Shown: positions 1-7,575, counted from the stretch's first letter. The stretch: DNA of 48,999 nucleotides from Streptomyces prunicolor NBRC 13075 (GCF_000367365.1 NZ_BARF01000114.1:1-48999); one strand, 5' to 3'. Translations and numbers: made by a program. The notes: generated by a model not told the origin, from the letters alone.

Positions 1-51
1 GGTGCTGGAAGGAAGCCGTCAGCCGAGAAGGGCACGGCGAAGAAGCCGTGA
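1..51 (+). CDS. possible C-terminal tail of an upstream protein (partial)
   Basis: Reading from base 1 gives a Lys/Ala-rich tail of sixteen residues ending in AKKP and a TGA at 49-51. Such tails are common at the ends of actinobacterial proteins. The segment is too short to identify and the call rests only on an open frame of plausible composition, so it may not be coding. Confidence 0.22.
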   Translation, partial: GAGRKPSAEKGTAKKP

Positions 52-102
52 CGCTCGGGCTGCGGCGCGGCCGTGGACGCGCGACCGCGTCGGACGTGAG
101 TG

Positions 103-274
103 GTGACCGCCCTGGTCCTGACCGTCTTCGCGGCCTTCGCACCCCTCCCTGTCCGGCAAGGGCGTCCCTCTCGACGAGATCTTCGTGCGCGACGCACCCT
201 CGGCCGGCGCTCGACAGACGCTCGGGCAGCACTTCCCCGGCGGATCCGGCTACCCGACTGTCGTCCGGCTGTGA
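103..274 (+). pseudogene. remnant of an MMPL-type membrane transporter
   Basis: From GTG 103 the frame gives a hydrophobic stretch (VTALVLTVFAAFAPL). The similarity then continues in the next frame from about 149: LSGKGVPLDEIF, then a segment with GARQTLGQHFPGGSG, up to a TGA at 272-274. A first transmembrane helix followed by 'FPGGSG' is typical of the N-terminus of actinobacterial MMPL/RND-like proteins, which are normally 700 or more residues. What remains is about 55 codons with one frame change (one extra or two missing bases near 145-149) and an early stop, so this is a decayed fragment. No other gene is seen in 52-311. The family call is by pattern memory only. Confidence 0.38.
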
Positions 275-311
275 TCGAGGGCAGTTTCCGGCCGGTGAAG
301 ACGCAGGGATG

Positions 312-1244
312 TCACCGTGCCGTCCGCCCCTCTCCGCTCACCGCGCCGGTCAGCGCGGTCCGCGCCAGATCTCGTAGCCAGATGTGCGCGGGGTCGGTGT
401 CGTAGCGCTGATGCCACGACAGGTACACCGGAGCCGGTGGAAGGTCGAGTGGGAGCGGGAGCAGGACCATGCCGAGATCCGCGGCAGCCGAACGCGCCGT
501 GGATTCGGGGGCGGTGACGACGAGATCGGAGCCCCGCGCGAACTCGAACGCGGCGCTTTCCGTGGGTGCGGTGACCACCACACGTCGCGTGAGATCGAGG
601 CGCGCGAGAGCGTCGTCGAGGATGTTTCCGAGCCTGCCACGCCGCGAGACGCTGATGTGCTCCGCCGCGGCGTACCGCGCGGCCGTAACGGTCTTGACGC
701 GGGTGAGCGGGTGCCCCCGCCGTACGACCACGACCTGCTCGCTCTCGGCCACCCGGTCGGCGTGGATCTCGGGTGCGGTCGGGCTGTCGGCGTTCGCTGC
801 GAGGTCGACCTCACCGCGACGCAACTCCGGTGTGTCGATGCTCGATTCTGCGATGAAGCGCAGCCGCACACCGGGTGCCTGCCCGCGCACGGCAGCCAGC
901 AGCGCGGGCCCGCCGAGGGCGACAAGCGCGTCGTGCCAGCGGAGCGTGAAGGTGCGTTCGAGTGTCGCGAGGTCGAGTTCACGGCTCGGCGCCAGCACAC
1001 CCCGGACCTGCTGGAGCAGGTCGTGCACCTGTTCCCGCACGGCGATCGCGTACGGCGTCGGGGTCATCGTGCGCCCTGTGCGCACCAGGATCTGATCCCC
1101 CGTCGTACGCCGGATGCGGCCGAGGCTGCGGCTCATCGCGGGGGCGGTGACATGCAGGCGGTCGGCGGCACCGGCCACGCTGCCCTCCTCCAGCAGGGCG
1201 TCGAGCGCGGCGAGCAGATTCAGATCCAATTGCATGGGAGTCAT
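312..1244 (-). CDS. LysR family transcriptional regulator
   Basis: This 310-residue protein has the usual LysR-type layout. An N-terminal winged helix-turn-helix (about residues 5-62, LDLNLLAALDALLEEGSV and VTAPAMSRSLGRI) is followed by a periplasmic-binding-like effector domain (about 90-300). Length is normal for the family. The start at 1244 could instead be the in-frame ATG at 1235 (MQLDLNLL), which gives the more usual LysR N-terminus. It is divergent from the phosphatase-like gene starting at 1370, with 125 bp between them, the classic arrangement for a LysR regulator controlling its neighbour. The effector is unknown. Confidence 0.9.
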   Translation of the reverse strand: MTPMQLDLNLLAALDALLEEGSVAGAADRLHVTAPAMSRSLGRIRRTTGDQILVRTGRTMTPTPYAIAVREQVHDLLQQVRGVLAPSRELDLATLERTFTLRWHDALVALGGPALLAAVRGQAPGVRLRFIAESSIDTPELRRGEVDLAANADSPTAPEIHADRVAESEQVVVVRRGHPLTRVKTVTAARYAAAEHISVSRRGRLGNILDDALARLDLTRRVVVTAPTESAAFEFARGSDLVVTAPESTARSAAADLGMVLLPLPLDLPPAPVYLSWHQRYDTDPAHIWLRDLARTALTGAVSGEGRTAR

Positions 1245-1266
1245 CCTAGCCGTGCTTCACATGCAC

Positions 1267-1295
1267 TTGATGTTAACGATGCCCTCTCCTACCTT
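1267..1295 (+). promoter_or_regulatory. candidate sigma-70-type promoter for the 1370 gene
   Basis: TTGATG (1267-1272), a 17-bp spacer and TACCTT (1290-1295) resemble a housekeeping promoter and would give a leader of about 70 nt. A GTTAAC palindrome (1272-1277) overlaps the -35 end in a locally AT-rich stretch, where a LysR regulator could bind. Inferred from sequence alone. Confidence 0.4.
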
Positions 1296-1369
1296 CGAAC
1301 TGCGGGCGCGGACGAACCTGGTCCTCGCTCGGTCAACCTCAATCCCCCTGCTCGGACAGGAGTACCGCC

Positions 1370-2209
1370 ATGCCCGAATCGATGCGGAACACCGGCGATG
1401 CCACAACCACCGACCCCGCCGTCACCTCCGACGCCGACCTGCTCGCGCAGACCGAGATCGCCGTACGCGCGGCGGGTACTGCTCTGCGCGACCGCTTCGG
1501 GGACGTGGTCCCCTACCGGACCTTCGACGAGCTGATGCGCGCGCTCGCCGCCAACGACGACGCGGTGCTCGACCTCCTGCGCCCCCGCCTCACCGCCCTG
1601 CGCCCGGAGGCCCGCTGGGTGGAGGAGGAGTTGGCGGGTGGCGCCCTCCCTGCCGGCGAATGGTGGGTGGTGGACCCGGCCGAAGGCAACGTCAACCATC
1701 TGCACGGCCTGCCGGAGTGGGCGGTGACCGCGACCCTCGTACGCGACAACCAGCCGGTGCTCACCGTGGTCCACCTGCCGATGACCGGCGAGACGTACAC
1801 CGCGCTCGTGGGCACCGGCGCTCACCTCGACGGCCGGCCGCTGCACGTGTCCCGGACCCCGGAGCTCGGTCTGAGCATCGTGGCCACGAGCCAGGCCAGG
1901 CCGGACGAGGACGAGAAGGTCGTACGGCGCGTCGGCGCGTCGATCACCGAGATGCTCGTCGACGCTCTCGTGGTACGGACGTCCGTGCCCGCCACCCTGC
2001 ACCTGCTGAACGTGGCCGCCGGCCGGATCGAGGCCTTCTGGCAGTTCGCCGGAGCCCGTGCGGACCTGCTTCCCGGGGCCCTGCTCGTCACCGAGGCCGG
2101 CGGACGGATCTCCGACGTCGAAGGCCGCCCCTGGACTCCGGAGAGCGCGAGTTTCCTGGCCGCCGCACCCGACGTGCACGCCGATGCGGTCGCCACGCTC
2201 TCCCGCTGA
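1370..2209 (+). CDS. inositol monophosphatase family protein with altered metal site
   Basis: This 279-residue protein has the inositol monophosphatase/FIG fold. An EE pair (about residues 84-86) is followed by WVVDPAEGNVN, with D102 in the metal-binding loop, and a C-terminal ADLLPGALLVTEAGG that matches the family's WDxAAGxLIxxEAGG signature. The family loop is normally DPxDGT; here it is DPAEGN, so the second Asp is Glu (E105) and the Thr is Asn, and the Trp of the C-terminal motif is missing. Such changes occur in family members of uncertain substrate, so phosphatase activity should not be assumed. ATG 1370 follows AGGAGTACCGCC, a good ribosome site. It is probably co-transcribed with the 2297 gene and controlled by the divergent LysR. 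Confidence 0.8.
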   Translation: MPESMRNTGDATTTDPAVTSDADLLAQTEIAVRAAGTALRDRFGDVVPYRTFDELMRALAANDDAVLDLLRPRLTALRPEARWVEEELAGGALPAGEWWVVDPAEGNVNHLHGLPEWAVTATLVRDNQPVLTVVHLPMTGETYTALVGTGAHLDGRPLHVSRTPELGLSIVATSQARPDEDEKVVRRVGASITEMLVDALVVRTSVPATLHLLNVAAGRIEAFWQFAGARADLLPGALLVTEAGGRISDVEGRPWTPESASFLAAAPDVHADAVATLSR

Positions 2210-2210
2210 A

Positions 2211-2258
2211 CCCACGTACCACTGAGCCCACTTACCACTGAGCCCACTTACCACTGAG
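2211..2258 (+). repeat. three tandem 16-bp repeats
   Basis: Immediately after the stop of the upstream gene the unit CCCACTTACCACTGAG occurs three times head to tail (2211-2226, 2227-2242, 2243-2258). The first copy has G instead of the first T, and the array is followed by a partial ACTGA. It fills most of the 87-bp gap before the 2297 gene. It could be slippage expansion, a protein-binding array or an mRNA spacer; no function can be assigned. Confidence 0.85.
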
Positions 2259-2296
2259 CACTGATCACTTTCGAGAAGCAGAAGGACCGGATCGAC

Positions 2297-2893
2297 ATGA
2301 GTGACATCACCGTTCTTGGCGGCGGCCGCGTCGGAGGCAGCCTGGCCACCGCCCTCACCCGGGCCGGGCACGAGGTGACCGTGGCGACCCGCGCGCCGGG
2401 CGCCGCCGCGGACGCCGTACGGACAGCGCGCGTCGTCATCAACGCCACCCCCGGCGCAGGCTCGCTGGAGAGACTCACCGCACTGCGCGCGGAGCTGCGG
2501 GGCAAGATCCTTGTGGATGTCTCCAACGCCACCGTCGACGGACCGGACGGACTGCCCGCCGACCTCCTCTACCCCGGTTCGAGTCTCGCGGAGCAGCTTC
2601 AGGAGGCGCTGCCCGAGACGCTCGTCGTCAAGACGCTCAACACGATGCTCCACTCGGTGATGACCGAGCCCTCCTCGCTCGCTCAGCCGCCCACCGCTTT
2701 CCTCTCCGGCGCGGACCCGGAGGCCAAGCAGGTCGTGCGCGGACTGCTCGTGGACCTCGGGTGGCGGCAGGAGTGGATCACGGACCTCGGCGGGATCGAG
2801 ACGGCCCGGGCCGCCGAGGGCGCGATCCTGTTCGTACCGCATGTCATCCGGTCCAGTGGATTCGCGCCCTTCGCGATCTCGATCGCCCGCTGA
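2297..2893 (+). CDS. NADPH-dependent F420 reductase-like NAD(P)-binding protein
   Basis: This 198-residue Rossmann-fold protein starts MSDITVLGGGRVGGSLATAL, with a GxGxxG dinucleotide site at residues 8-13 and a second strand carrying R (VTVATRAP), which favours NADP. VVKTLNTM and the F420_oxidored-type layout match NAD(P)-binding domain proteins related to F420H2:NADP oxidoreductase. These move hydride between nicotinamide and deazaflavin or act on small carbonyls. ATG 2297 is preceded by GAAGGACCGGATCGAC. It lies downstream of the phosphatase-like gene in the same direction and may be read from the same promoter. The true substrate cannot be told from sequence. Confidence 0.82.
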   Translation: MSDITVLGGGRVGGSLATALTRAGHEVTVATRAPGAAADAVRTARVVINATPGAGSLERLTALRAELRGKILVDVSNATVDGPDGLPADLLYPGSSLAEQLQEALPETLVVKTLNTMLHSVMTEPSSLAQPPTAFLSGADPEAKQVVRGLLVDLGWRQEWITDLGGIETARAAEGAILFVPHVIRSSGFAPFAISIAR

Positions 2894-2902
2894 TCCACGT
2901 GC

Positions 2903-2921
2903 TCGGCGCGGCCTGCGCCGA
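2903..2921. terminator. bidirectional hairpin terminator candidate
   Basis: TCGGCGC (2903-2909), loop GGCCT, GCGCCGA (2915-2921) forms a perfect GC-rich stem in the 28-bp gap between two convergent genes (stops at 2893 and 2922). There is no U-tract, which is common for high-GC actinobacterial terminators. Confidence 0.6.
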
Positions 2922-3419
2922 TCAGGCGTGCTCGCGCTCGGCGCGCCGCTTGACCAACTCCTCCACCGCGCTCGGCAGGGTCGTCTCGAAGTCGATCAGC
3001 TTCACCCATGTCGGCGTCACCACGATGCGGACCATGCCGTCGTAGAGCGAGCGGATCTCGGCCTCCCACTCGACCCGCTGCTCGGGCGTCATCTCGTAGG
3101 AGCCGTTCATCCGCAGGTACTCCTCCGGGATGCCGTCCACGACATCCAGCTCCGCCCGGCCCCGGATCAGCAGGATCCTGGGCGGATGCACCTCGGTGTC
3201 GATCGTCAGCGCGACCGTCGGGTTCTCCCGCAGGGCCGGGAGCTTCGGGGCGTTCTTCGTCGTACACATGACGATCTCCGAGCCGTTCCAGGTGAACGCG
3301 ATCGGGACGTTCCGGGGCGTGCCGTCCTTGGCCACGTAAGCCAGCCGGAGCACGTCACGCGCCAGCAGCTCCCGGCTGATCGGCCGGCTCAGAATCTCGG
3401 TGATCTCACTCGCTCGCAT
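2922..3419 (-). CDS. PPOX-class (pyridoxamine 5'-phosphate oxidase-like) flavin/F420-binding protein
   Basis: This 165-residue split-barrel protein has a strand pattern typical of the PPOX superfamily: LRLAYVAKDGTPRNVPIAF, then IVMCTTKNAPKLPALRENP and VALTIDTE, where family members hold the FMN or F420 phosphate. These proteins reduce or bind small substrates with FMN or F420 in the cytoplasm; the substrate cannot be predicted. The start at 3419 has a GGACGGTC ribosome-site region upstream. It is transcribed in the same direction as the HxlR gene (stop 3503) with an 83-bp gap, and convergently with the F420-reductase-like gene, a possible functional neighbour. Confidence 0.85.
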   Translation of the reverse strand: MRASEITEILSRPISRELLARDVLRLAYVAKDGTPRNVPIAFTWNGSEIVMCTTKNAPKLPALRENPTVALTIDTEVHPPRILLIRGRAELDVVDGIPEEYLRMNGSYEMTPEQRVEWEAEIRSLYDGMVRIVVTPTWVKLIDFETTLPSAVEELVKRRAEREHA

Positions 3420-3502
3420 GACCGTCCTCCAGGGAAGTCGTCGCCATCCGCCCCGGGGACGGAGCCGTCACCACGATCTCGACATCGGCATCCGCCGGGG
3501 AG

Positions 3503-4021
3503 TCAGCCCTCTCCTCCGGGAACAGCCGGACGCCCCGCATAGCGGTTGCGCATCGCGCCGCTGGCCGCGGGGCCCGCGGTGAAGACGTAGGCGGCACTGT
3601 CGTCGAGTCGGCGGCCGGACTTCGCGTCGACGACGACGGGCTCGACCTCCTCGCCGCTCTCCGCGTCGACGAGGATCATGCTGCGCTCCGCCGCCGTGAG
3701 GCGGGAGTTGCCCCAGGCGGCCAGGGCGACGATCACCGGGCGCAGGGAGTGCCCGAGTTCGGTGAGTACGTATGCGTGGCGCACCGGATTGGTCTGGTAG
3801 GGCCGGCGTTCCAGCAGGCCGTCCGCGACCAGGGTCTTCAGTCGTGTGGTGAGCATGCTGGAGGAGATGCCCAGGTTCTCCTGGAACTGGTCGAAGCGGG
3901 TGTAGCCGTCGAAGGCGTCGTGGAGGATCAGCAGCGTCCACCACTCGCCGACGTGTTCCACCGTCGTGGACAGCGGGCACTCGCGGTCCTCCAGCCTGAT
4001 CCGACTTGCCACGGTGGCCAC
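3503..4021 (-). CDS. HxlR family transcriptional regulator
   Basis: This 172-residue winged-helix protein opens with RLEDRECPLSTTVEHVGEWW, the HxlR signature with a single conserved Cys at residue 15. The DNA-binding helices follow (TRFDQFQENLGISSSMLTTRLKTL), then the wing. In the family (YodB, HypR, QorR) that Cys senses quinones, aldehydes or disulphide stress and usually represses a neighbouring oxidoreductase. Residues after about 110 are an extra tail beyond the usual family length of about 110-130. It is divergent from the SDR at 4093 across a 71-bp AT-rich control region, so it probably regulates both itself and the SDR-SnoaL pair. Confidence 0.92.
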   Translation of the reverse strand: MATVASRIRLEDRECPLSTTVEHVGEWWTLLILHDAFDGYTRFDQFQENLGISSSMLTTRLKTLVADGLLERRPYQTNPVRHAYVLTELGHSLRPVIVALAAWGNSRLTAAERSMILVDAESGEEVEPVVVDAKSGRRLDDSAAYVFTAGPAASGAMRNRYAGRPAVPGGEG

Positions 4022-4028
4022 CCTCTCA

Positions 4029-4075
4029 GTTACTGCTAAAGTCGAAGTTAGTAGCTTCCATTTTAGCAGTTAGTA
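4029..4075. promoter_or_regulatory. AT-rich divergent control region with inverted repeat (HxlR operator candidate)
   Basis: ACTGCTAAA (4032-4040) and TTTAGCAGT (4062-4070) form a perfect 9-bp inverted repeat. Between them lie TACT (4031-4034) and AGTA (4050-4053), and the motif AGTTA(C/G)TA recurs three times, at about 4029, 4046 and 4069. HxlR-family operators commonly contain TACT/AGTA arms. The AT content stands out from the flanks. Binding by the adjacent HxlR protein is inferred. Confidence 0.6.
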
Positions 4076-4092
4076 CGGGAGTGGCGCCTGGC

Positions 4093-4905
4093 ATGCCCGC
4101 GCCCGGGAACGGACTCGACGTGACCACATCCATCAGCGAATCCCTCGAAGGCCGACGAGCCCTGGTCACCGGCGGTACCAAGGGCACGGGAGCCGCGATC
4201 GCCCGACGGCTCTCCGAAGCCGGGGCGACCGTGCTGGTCACCGCCCGCAACCGCCCCGACGACGTCGAGGCGAAGACGTTCATCCCCGCCGACCTGTCCA
4301 CCGCCCAGGGCGCCGCCGATGTCGCCTCCGAGGTGGACGCCCGCGTGGGAGGCGTGGACATCCTGGTCCACACCCTCGGCGGCTCCAAGGCGCCGGCCGG
4401 AGGGTTCGCCTCCCTCGGCGAGGACGAGTGGGCGACGGAGCTGAACACGAACCTGCTGGCCGCCGTCCGCCTGGACCGCTCGCTCGTGCCGCACATGATC
4501 GCCACGGGCAGGGGTGCGATCGTGCACGTCACCTCCATCCAGCGCCGCCTGCCGCTGTGGAACGGCACCCTGGCCTACGCCGCCGCCAAGGCAGCCCTGT
4601 CCACCTACAGCAAGGGCCTGGCCAACCAGCTCGCCCCGCACGGCGTCCGCGTCAACACCGTCTCGCCCGGCTTCATCCAGACCTCGGCCGCCGACGACCT
4701 CGTCGCCCGGATCGCCCACGAAGCCGGGATCAGCCAGGAAGCGGCACTGGGCCGGCTCATGGACTCCCTGGGAGGCATCCCGCTCGGTCGCCCCAACCGG
4801 CCCGAGGAGGTGGCCGAACTCGTCGCCTTCCTCGTCTCCGACCGCGCCTCGGCCATCGTCGGCGCCGAACACGTCATCGACGGCGGCACCACGCCCACCG
4901 TCTGA
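4093..4905 (+). CDS. SDR family oxidoreductase
   Basis: This 270-residue classical short-chain dehydrogenase has the cofactor motif TGGTKGTGAAIARRL, then HTLGGSKAPAGG near the NAG position. The catalytic Ser is in VHVTSIQRRLPL, and YAAAKAAL carries the Tyr-x-x-x-Lys. The end SAIVGAEHVIDGGTTPTV is typical. It should reduce or oxidise a small carbonyl/alcohol with NAD(P)(H) in the cytosol. ATG 4093 is chosen with GGGAG upstream; GTG 4120 (VTTSISESLEG) is a good alternative. Reading the frame back to 4006 would run through the operator and is unlikely. It forms an operon with the SnoaL-like gene at 4955 (49-bp gap), probably repressed by the divergent HxlR protein. Confidence 0.92.
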   Translation: MPAPGNGLDVTTSISESLEGRRALVTGGTKGTGAAIARRLSEAGATVLVTARNRPDDVEAKTFIPADLSTAQGAADVASEVDARVGGVDILVHTLGGSKAPAGGFASLGEDEWATELNTNLLAAVRLDRSLVPHMIATGRGAIVHVTSIQRRLPLWNGTLAYAAAKAALSTYSKGLANQLAPHGVRVNTVSPGFIQTSAADDLVARIAHEAGISQEAALGRLMDSLGGIPLGRPNRPEEVAELVAFLVSDRASAIVGAEHVIDGGTTPTV

Positions 4906-4954
4906 ACCCACCGTCGCTCGACCGCCCGAACCCACCGTCACCGACAGGAGCGTC

Positions 4955-5314
4955 ATGCACGACACCCAGCCCCGGACCATCGCCCCGAACGACCTGCCGG
5001 AGGTCATCAGCCGCTACCTCGCAGCACACCGCGCCCACGACACCGCAGCCGCGGTCTCCACGTTCACCGACGACGCCACCGTGATCGACGACGGCAACAC
5101 CTACCGAGGGAGCGCCGCGATCGAGCGGTGGCTGGACCGTGCCGCCACCGAGTACACCTACACGATTGAACTGACGCACACTCAGAAGACCGACACGGCG
5201 CACTACATCGCCACCCACCACCTCGAAGGCGACTTCCCCGGCGGCACCATCGATCTCCACTACCGGTTCACCCTGCGCGACGACCTCATCGAACACCTCG
5301 TCATCGAACCCTGA
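4955..5314 (+). CDS. SnoaL-like (NTF2 fold) domain protein
   Basis: This 119-residue protein begins MHDTQPRTIAPNDL. ISRYLAAHRAHDTAAAVSTF, DDATVIDDGNTYRG and AIERWLDR are characteristic of the SnoaL/NTF2-like fold, in which a cone-shaped barrel holds a small hydrophobic ligand. ATG 4955 has AGGAG at 4946-4950. Members act as isomerases, cyclases, dehydratases or non-catalytic binders; none can be chosen here. Its place behind the SDR suggests handling of the same small molecule. Confidence 0.88.
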   Translation: MHDTQPRTIAPNDLPEVISRYLAAHRAHDTAAAVSTFTDDATVIDDGNTYRGSAAIERWLDRAATEYTYTIELTHTQKTDTAHYIATHHLEGDFPGGTIDLHYRFTLRDDLIEHLVIEP

Positions 5315-5340
5315 GATCCTTCCAGCGGCACCTGGAGATC
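5315..5340 (+). terminator. hairpin terminator candidate after the SDR-SnoaL pair
   Basis: GATC (5315-5318) and TCCAG (5321-5325) pair with CTGGA (5332-5336) and GATC (5337-5340) across a CGGCAC loop, with a 2-nt bulge. The hairpin starts one base after the SnoaL stop. The rest of the 156-bp gap to the helicase gene shows nothing else clear. Confidence 0.4.
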
Positions 5341-5470
5341 CACGAGCATCGGCGACACCCCTTGTGCCCAACGGAGTTGGGAGACACGGCCCCATCGCGA
5401 GGCGATATCCCGGCGAACCGGGGTAGCCGCCAGACACACGGCGGTTGGACGCCCCCATTCAAGGAGAACC

Positions 5471-7270
5471 ATGCTCGCACTCACGTCCCGCCGTCTGCGC
5501 GGCACCGCCCGTCGGGTCTTCGGCTGGCAGCAGTTGCGTCCGGCCCAACTGAGTGCGATGAAGGCCGTGATGAAGGGGCATGACGTACTCGCCGTCATGC
5601 CCACCGGCGCGGGAAAGTCCGCCGTGTACCAGGTGCCCGCGGTCCTGCTCGGCGGTCCGGTCATGGTCGTCTCGCCGCTGATCGCGCTTCAGCGGGACCA
5701 GATGCAGAGTCTGCTCGGATCCGGCGCGCTGCGCACCGCCGCCATCAACTCGGCGCAGCGCCGGAGCGACAACGAGACGGCATGGGCCCGTATCAGCGCC
5801 TCCTCGGTCGACGTGGTCTTCCTCGCTCCCGAGCAGCTCGCCAAGCCGGACGTCACGGACCGGCTCGCCGCCGTCCGTCTCCGGCTGCTGGTGGTGGACG
5901 AGGCGCACTGCGTGTCGTCCTGGGGGCACGACTTCCGGCCGGACTATCTACGGCTGCGCCATGCGCGCGAACGGCTCGGCAACCCGCCGGTGCTCGCCCT
6001 GACCGCGAACGCGGCGGCCCCGGTACGGCGGGACATCGCCGAACGTCTCGGCATGAAGGACCCGGTGGAGATAGTCGCCGGCTTCGACCGCCCCAACATC
6101 CACCTGGACGTGTCGCCCTTTCAGGACGCGGCCGCCAAGGAGCGGTTCGTCCTGGAGCGGACGGCCGTCGAGGAGAAGCCGGGAATCCTGTACGCGGGGA
6201 CGCGTAAGGCGGCGGACAGCTACGCCGAGCAGTTGAGCGACCTCGGACTGGCCGCCGCGAGCTACCACGCGGGCCTCTCCGCCGCCGAACGCCGCCAGGC
6301 CCAGGACCGGTTCGGCTCCGGTGAACTGGACGTGGTCGTGGCCACCTCGGCGTTCGGGATGGGCATCGACAAGGCGAACGTACGGTTCGTGCTGCACGCG
6401 TCCGTCCCCGGCTCGCTCGACGCCTACTACCAGGAGATCGGCCGGGCCGGCCGCGACGGGGCGCCGGCCAGGGCGATCCTCGCCTACCGCCCGCAGGATC
6501 TGGGCCTGCAACGCTTCTTCGCCACCGGCGCTCCCGACGCCGACGCACTGCGCCGCGTCGCCGAACTCCTGCGCGGCGAGGCGGCCGCCGTGAGCGCGAC
6601 CCGGCTCCGGGCCGAGTGCGAACTCGGCGCGACGGCACTGTCCGCCGTGCTGAACCTGCTGGAGGAGACCGGAACCGTCCGCACCGGACGGGACGGCAGC
6701 CGCTTCATCGGCGCCGACGGCGCCTCCGCGGATGACGATCTCGACGCCGTTGTGCGGAGCGCCCTCGCCGTCCACGCCACACACCTCAAGCTCGAACAGT
6801 CCCGGGTCGACATGATGCGCGGGTACGCCGAGACGACCGACTGCCGGCGGCGGTTCCTCCTTGGATACTTCGGCGACTCCGGACCCGTACCGTGCGGGGC
6901 GTGCGACAACTGCACGGGTCCGGTGACCAAGCCGTATACGAGCGGGCTGCGGCGCGTGCGGTCCGTGAACGCGGGACGGCCCGACAAGGCGACCGCACGG
7001 CAACGCCGGTGGCCCCGGGCCGGTGCCCGCTCGGACGCCACAGCGGGTGCCGTCCGGGCGGCGGAGACCGTTGCACGCCCCGCGACGGACGACCACGCCT
7101 ACCTGCCGGGCGTCCGCGTCAGCCACGACCAGTGGGGCCGGGGCGAGGTCATGAGCGAGGGCGACGGCAAGCTCACCATCCTGTTCGAGTCGGTCGGTTA
7201 TCGCACCCTGTCGCTGGCCGTGGTGACGGACAAGCAGTTGCTCGTCGCCCTGCCCGACGCACCGCGCTGA
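5471..7270 (+). CDS. RecQ-type ATP-dependent DNA helicase
   Basis: This 599-residue superfamily 2 helicase has motif 0 (FGWQQLRPAQ) and Walker A MPTGAGKSAVYQ (K49). The DEAH box is VVDEAHCVSSWGHDFRPDY (D143), followed by the aromatic-rich loop that is diagnostic of RecQ. Later come motif IV GILYAGTRKAAD, motif V ATSAFGMGIDKANVRFVLH and motif VI YYQEIGRAGRDG. The RecQ zinc site follows (C-x16-CGACDNC, about 456-480). The C-terminus, about 100 residues after the zinc site, is a basic linker plus a small beta domain (HDQWGRGEVMSEGDGKLTILFE), not a recognisable HRDC domain. It unwinds recombination and repair intermediates. ATG 5471 follows AAGGAGAACC. No operon partner. Confidence 0.95.
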   Translation: MLALTSRRLRGTARRVFGWQQLRPAQLSAMKAVMKGHDVLAVMPTGAGKSAVYQVPAVLLGGPVMVVSPLIALQRDQMQSLLGSGALRTAAINSAQRRSDNETAWARISASSVDVVFLAPEQLAKPDVTDRLAAVRLRLLVVDEAHCVSSWGHDFRPDYLRLRHARERLGNPPVLALTANAAAPVRRDIAERLGMKDPVEIVAGFDRPNIHLDVSPFQDAAAKERFVLERTAVEEKPGILYAGTRKAADSYAEQLSDLGLAAASYHAGLSAAERRQAQDRFGSGELDVVVATSAFGMGIDKANVRFVLHASVPGSLDAYYQEIGRAGRDGAPARAILAYRPQDLGLQRFFATGAPDADALRRVAELLRGEAAAVSATRLRAECELGATALSAVLNLLEETGTVRTGRDGSRFIGADGASADDDLDAVVRSALAVHATHLKLEQSRVDMMRGYAETTDCRRRFLLGYFGDSGPVPCGACDNCTGPVTKPYTSGLRRVRSVNAGRPDKATARQRRWPRAGARSDATAGAVRAAETVARPATDDHAYLPGVRVSHDQWGRGEVMSEGDGKLTILFESVGYRTLSLAVVTDKQLLVALPDAPR

Positions 7271-7334
7271 CGCCGGCTCCGCGATTCCCGCGCGGACCGA
7301 CGCAGCCCTGCCCTGGCGGGCCTCGCCCGTCACC

Positions 7335-7440
7335 TCACCCGCAGTCGGCGGCCTCGGCGAGTTCGTCGACGAGCTCGGTGGCCAGGACGCACCTGACCCG
7401 GAAGCCGGCCATCGCGGCCTCGGTTGCCCGTGAGGCCGGA
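7335..7440 (-). pseudogene. remnant of an IS21-family IstB-like ATPase
   Basis: On the minus strand the frame ending at TGA 7335-7337 reads PGTPASRATEAAMAGFRV, then RCVLATELVDELAEAADCG. This follows the IstB/DnaC-like helper ATPase pattern PGTGKxxLAxAL...AGxRVRyvLAxxLVnELvEAAD. Part of the Walker A lysine region is missing, and a stop cuts the protein just where the family would continue toward Walker B. No transposase, ends or target duplication were seen, so it is a short insertion-sequence fossil. The rest of 7271-7470 holds no gene. Assigned by remembered family pattern. Confidence 0.5.
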
Positions 7441-7476
7441 GTCCCGGGCCGGCGAAACTTTTTTCCTGCACGACCC

Positions 7477-7506
7477 TTGCCCCCCTTCGAGACCCCTCCC
7501 TACAGT
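7477..7506 (+). promoter_or_regulatory. candidate promoter of the lacI-type gene
   Basis: TTGCCC (7477-7482), an 18-bp spacer and TACAGT (7501-7506) fit a sigma-70-like promoter. Transcription would start near 7513, directly in front of the palindromic operator at 7519, so a bound regulator could block its own promoter. Confidence 0.45.
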
Positions 7507-7518
7507 CTCGTCCAAGTC

Positions 7519-7552
7519 AGTCGATACGTATCGACACCGCGTATCGACACCG
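7519..7552. promoter_or_regulatory. LacI-type operator plus adjacent half site (autoregulatory)
   Basis: The 18-mer AGTCGATACGTATCGACA (7519-7536) has a perfect 14-bp palindromic core TCGATACGTATCGA with a central CG, typical of LacI-family sites. Its right half is repeated as a direct 12-mer GTATCGACACCG (7528-7539 and 7541-7552). The nearly identical palindrome at 8642 precedes the transporter operon, which supports both being sites for the LacI protein encoded between them. Confidence 0.75.
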
Positions 7553-7575
7553 AGGGAACCGAGGGAGGTGCTCGC

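Noticed and set aside
1289..2842. 517-codon minus-strand frame opposite the phosphatase-like and reductase-like genes
   Set aside because: It spans two well-supported plus-strand genes and the repeat array, and has no family features.
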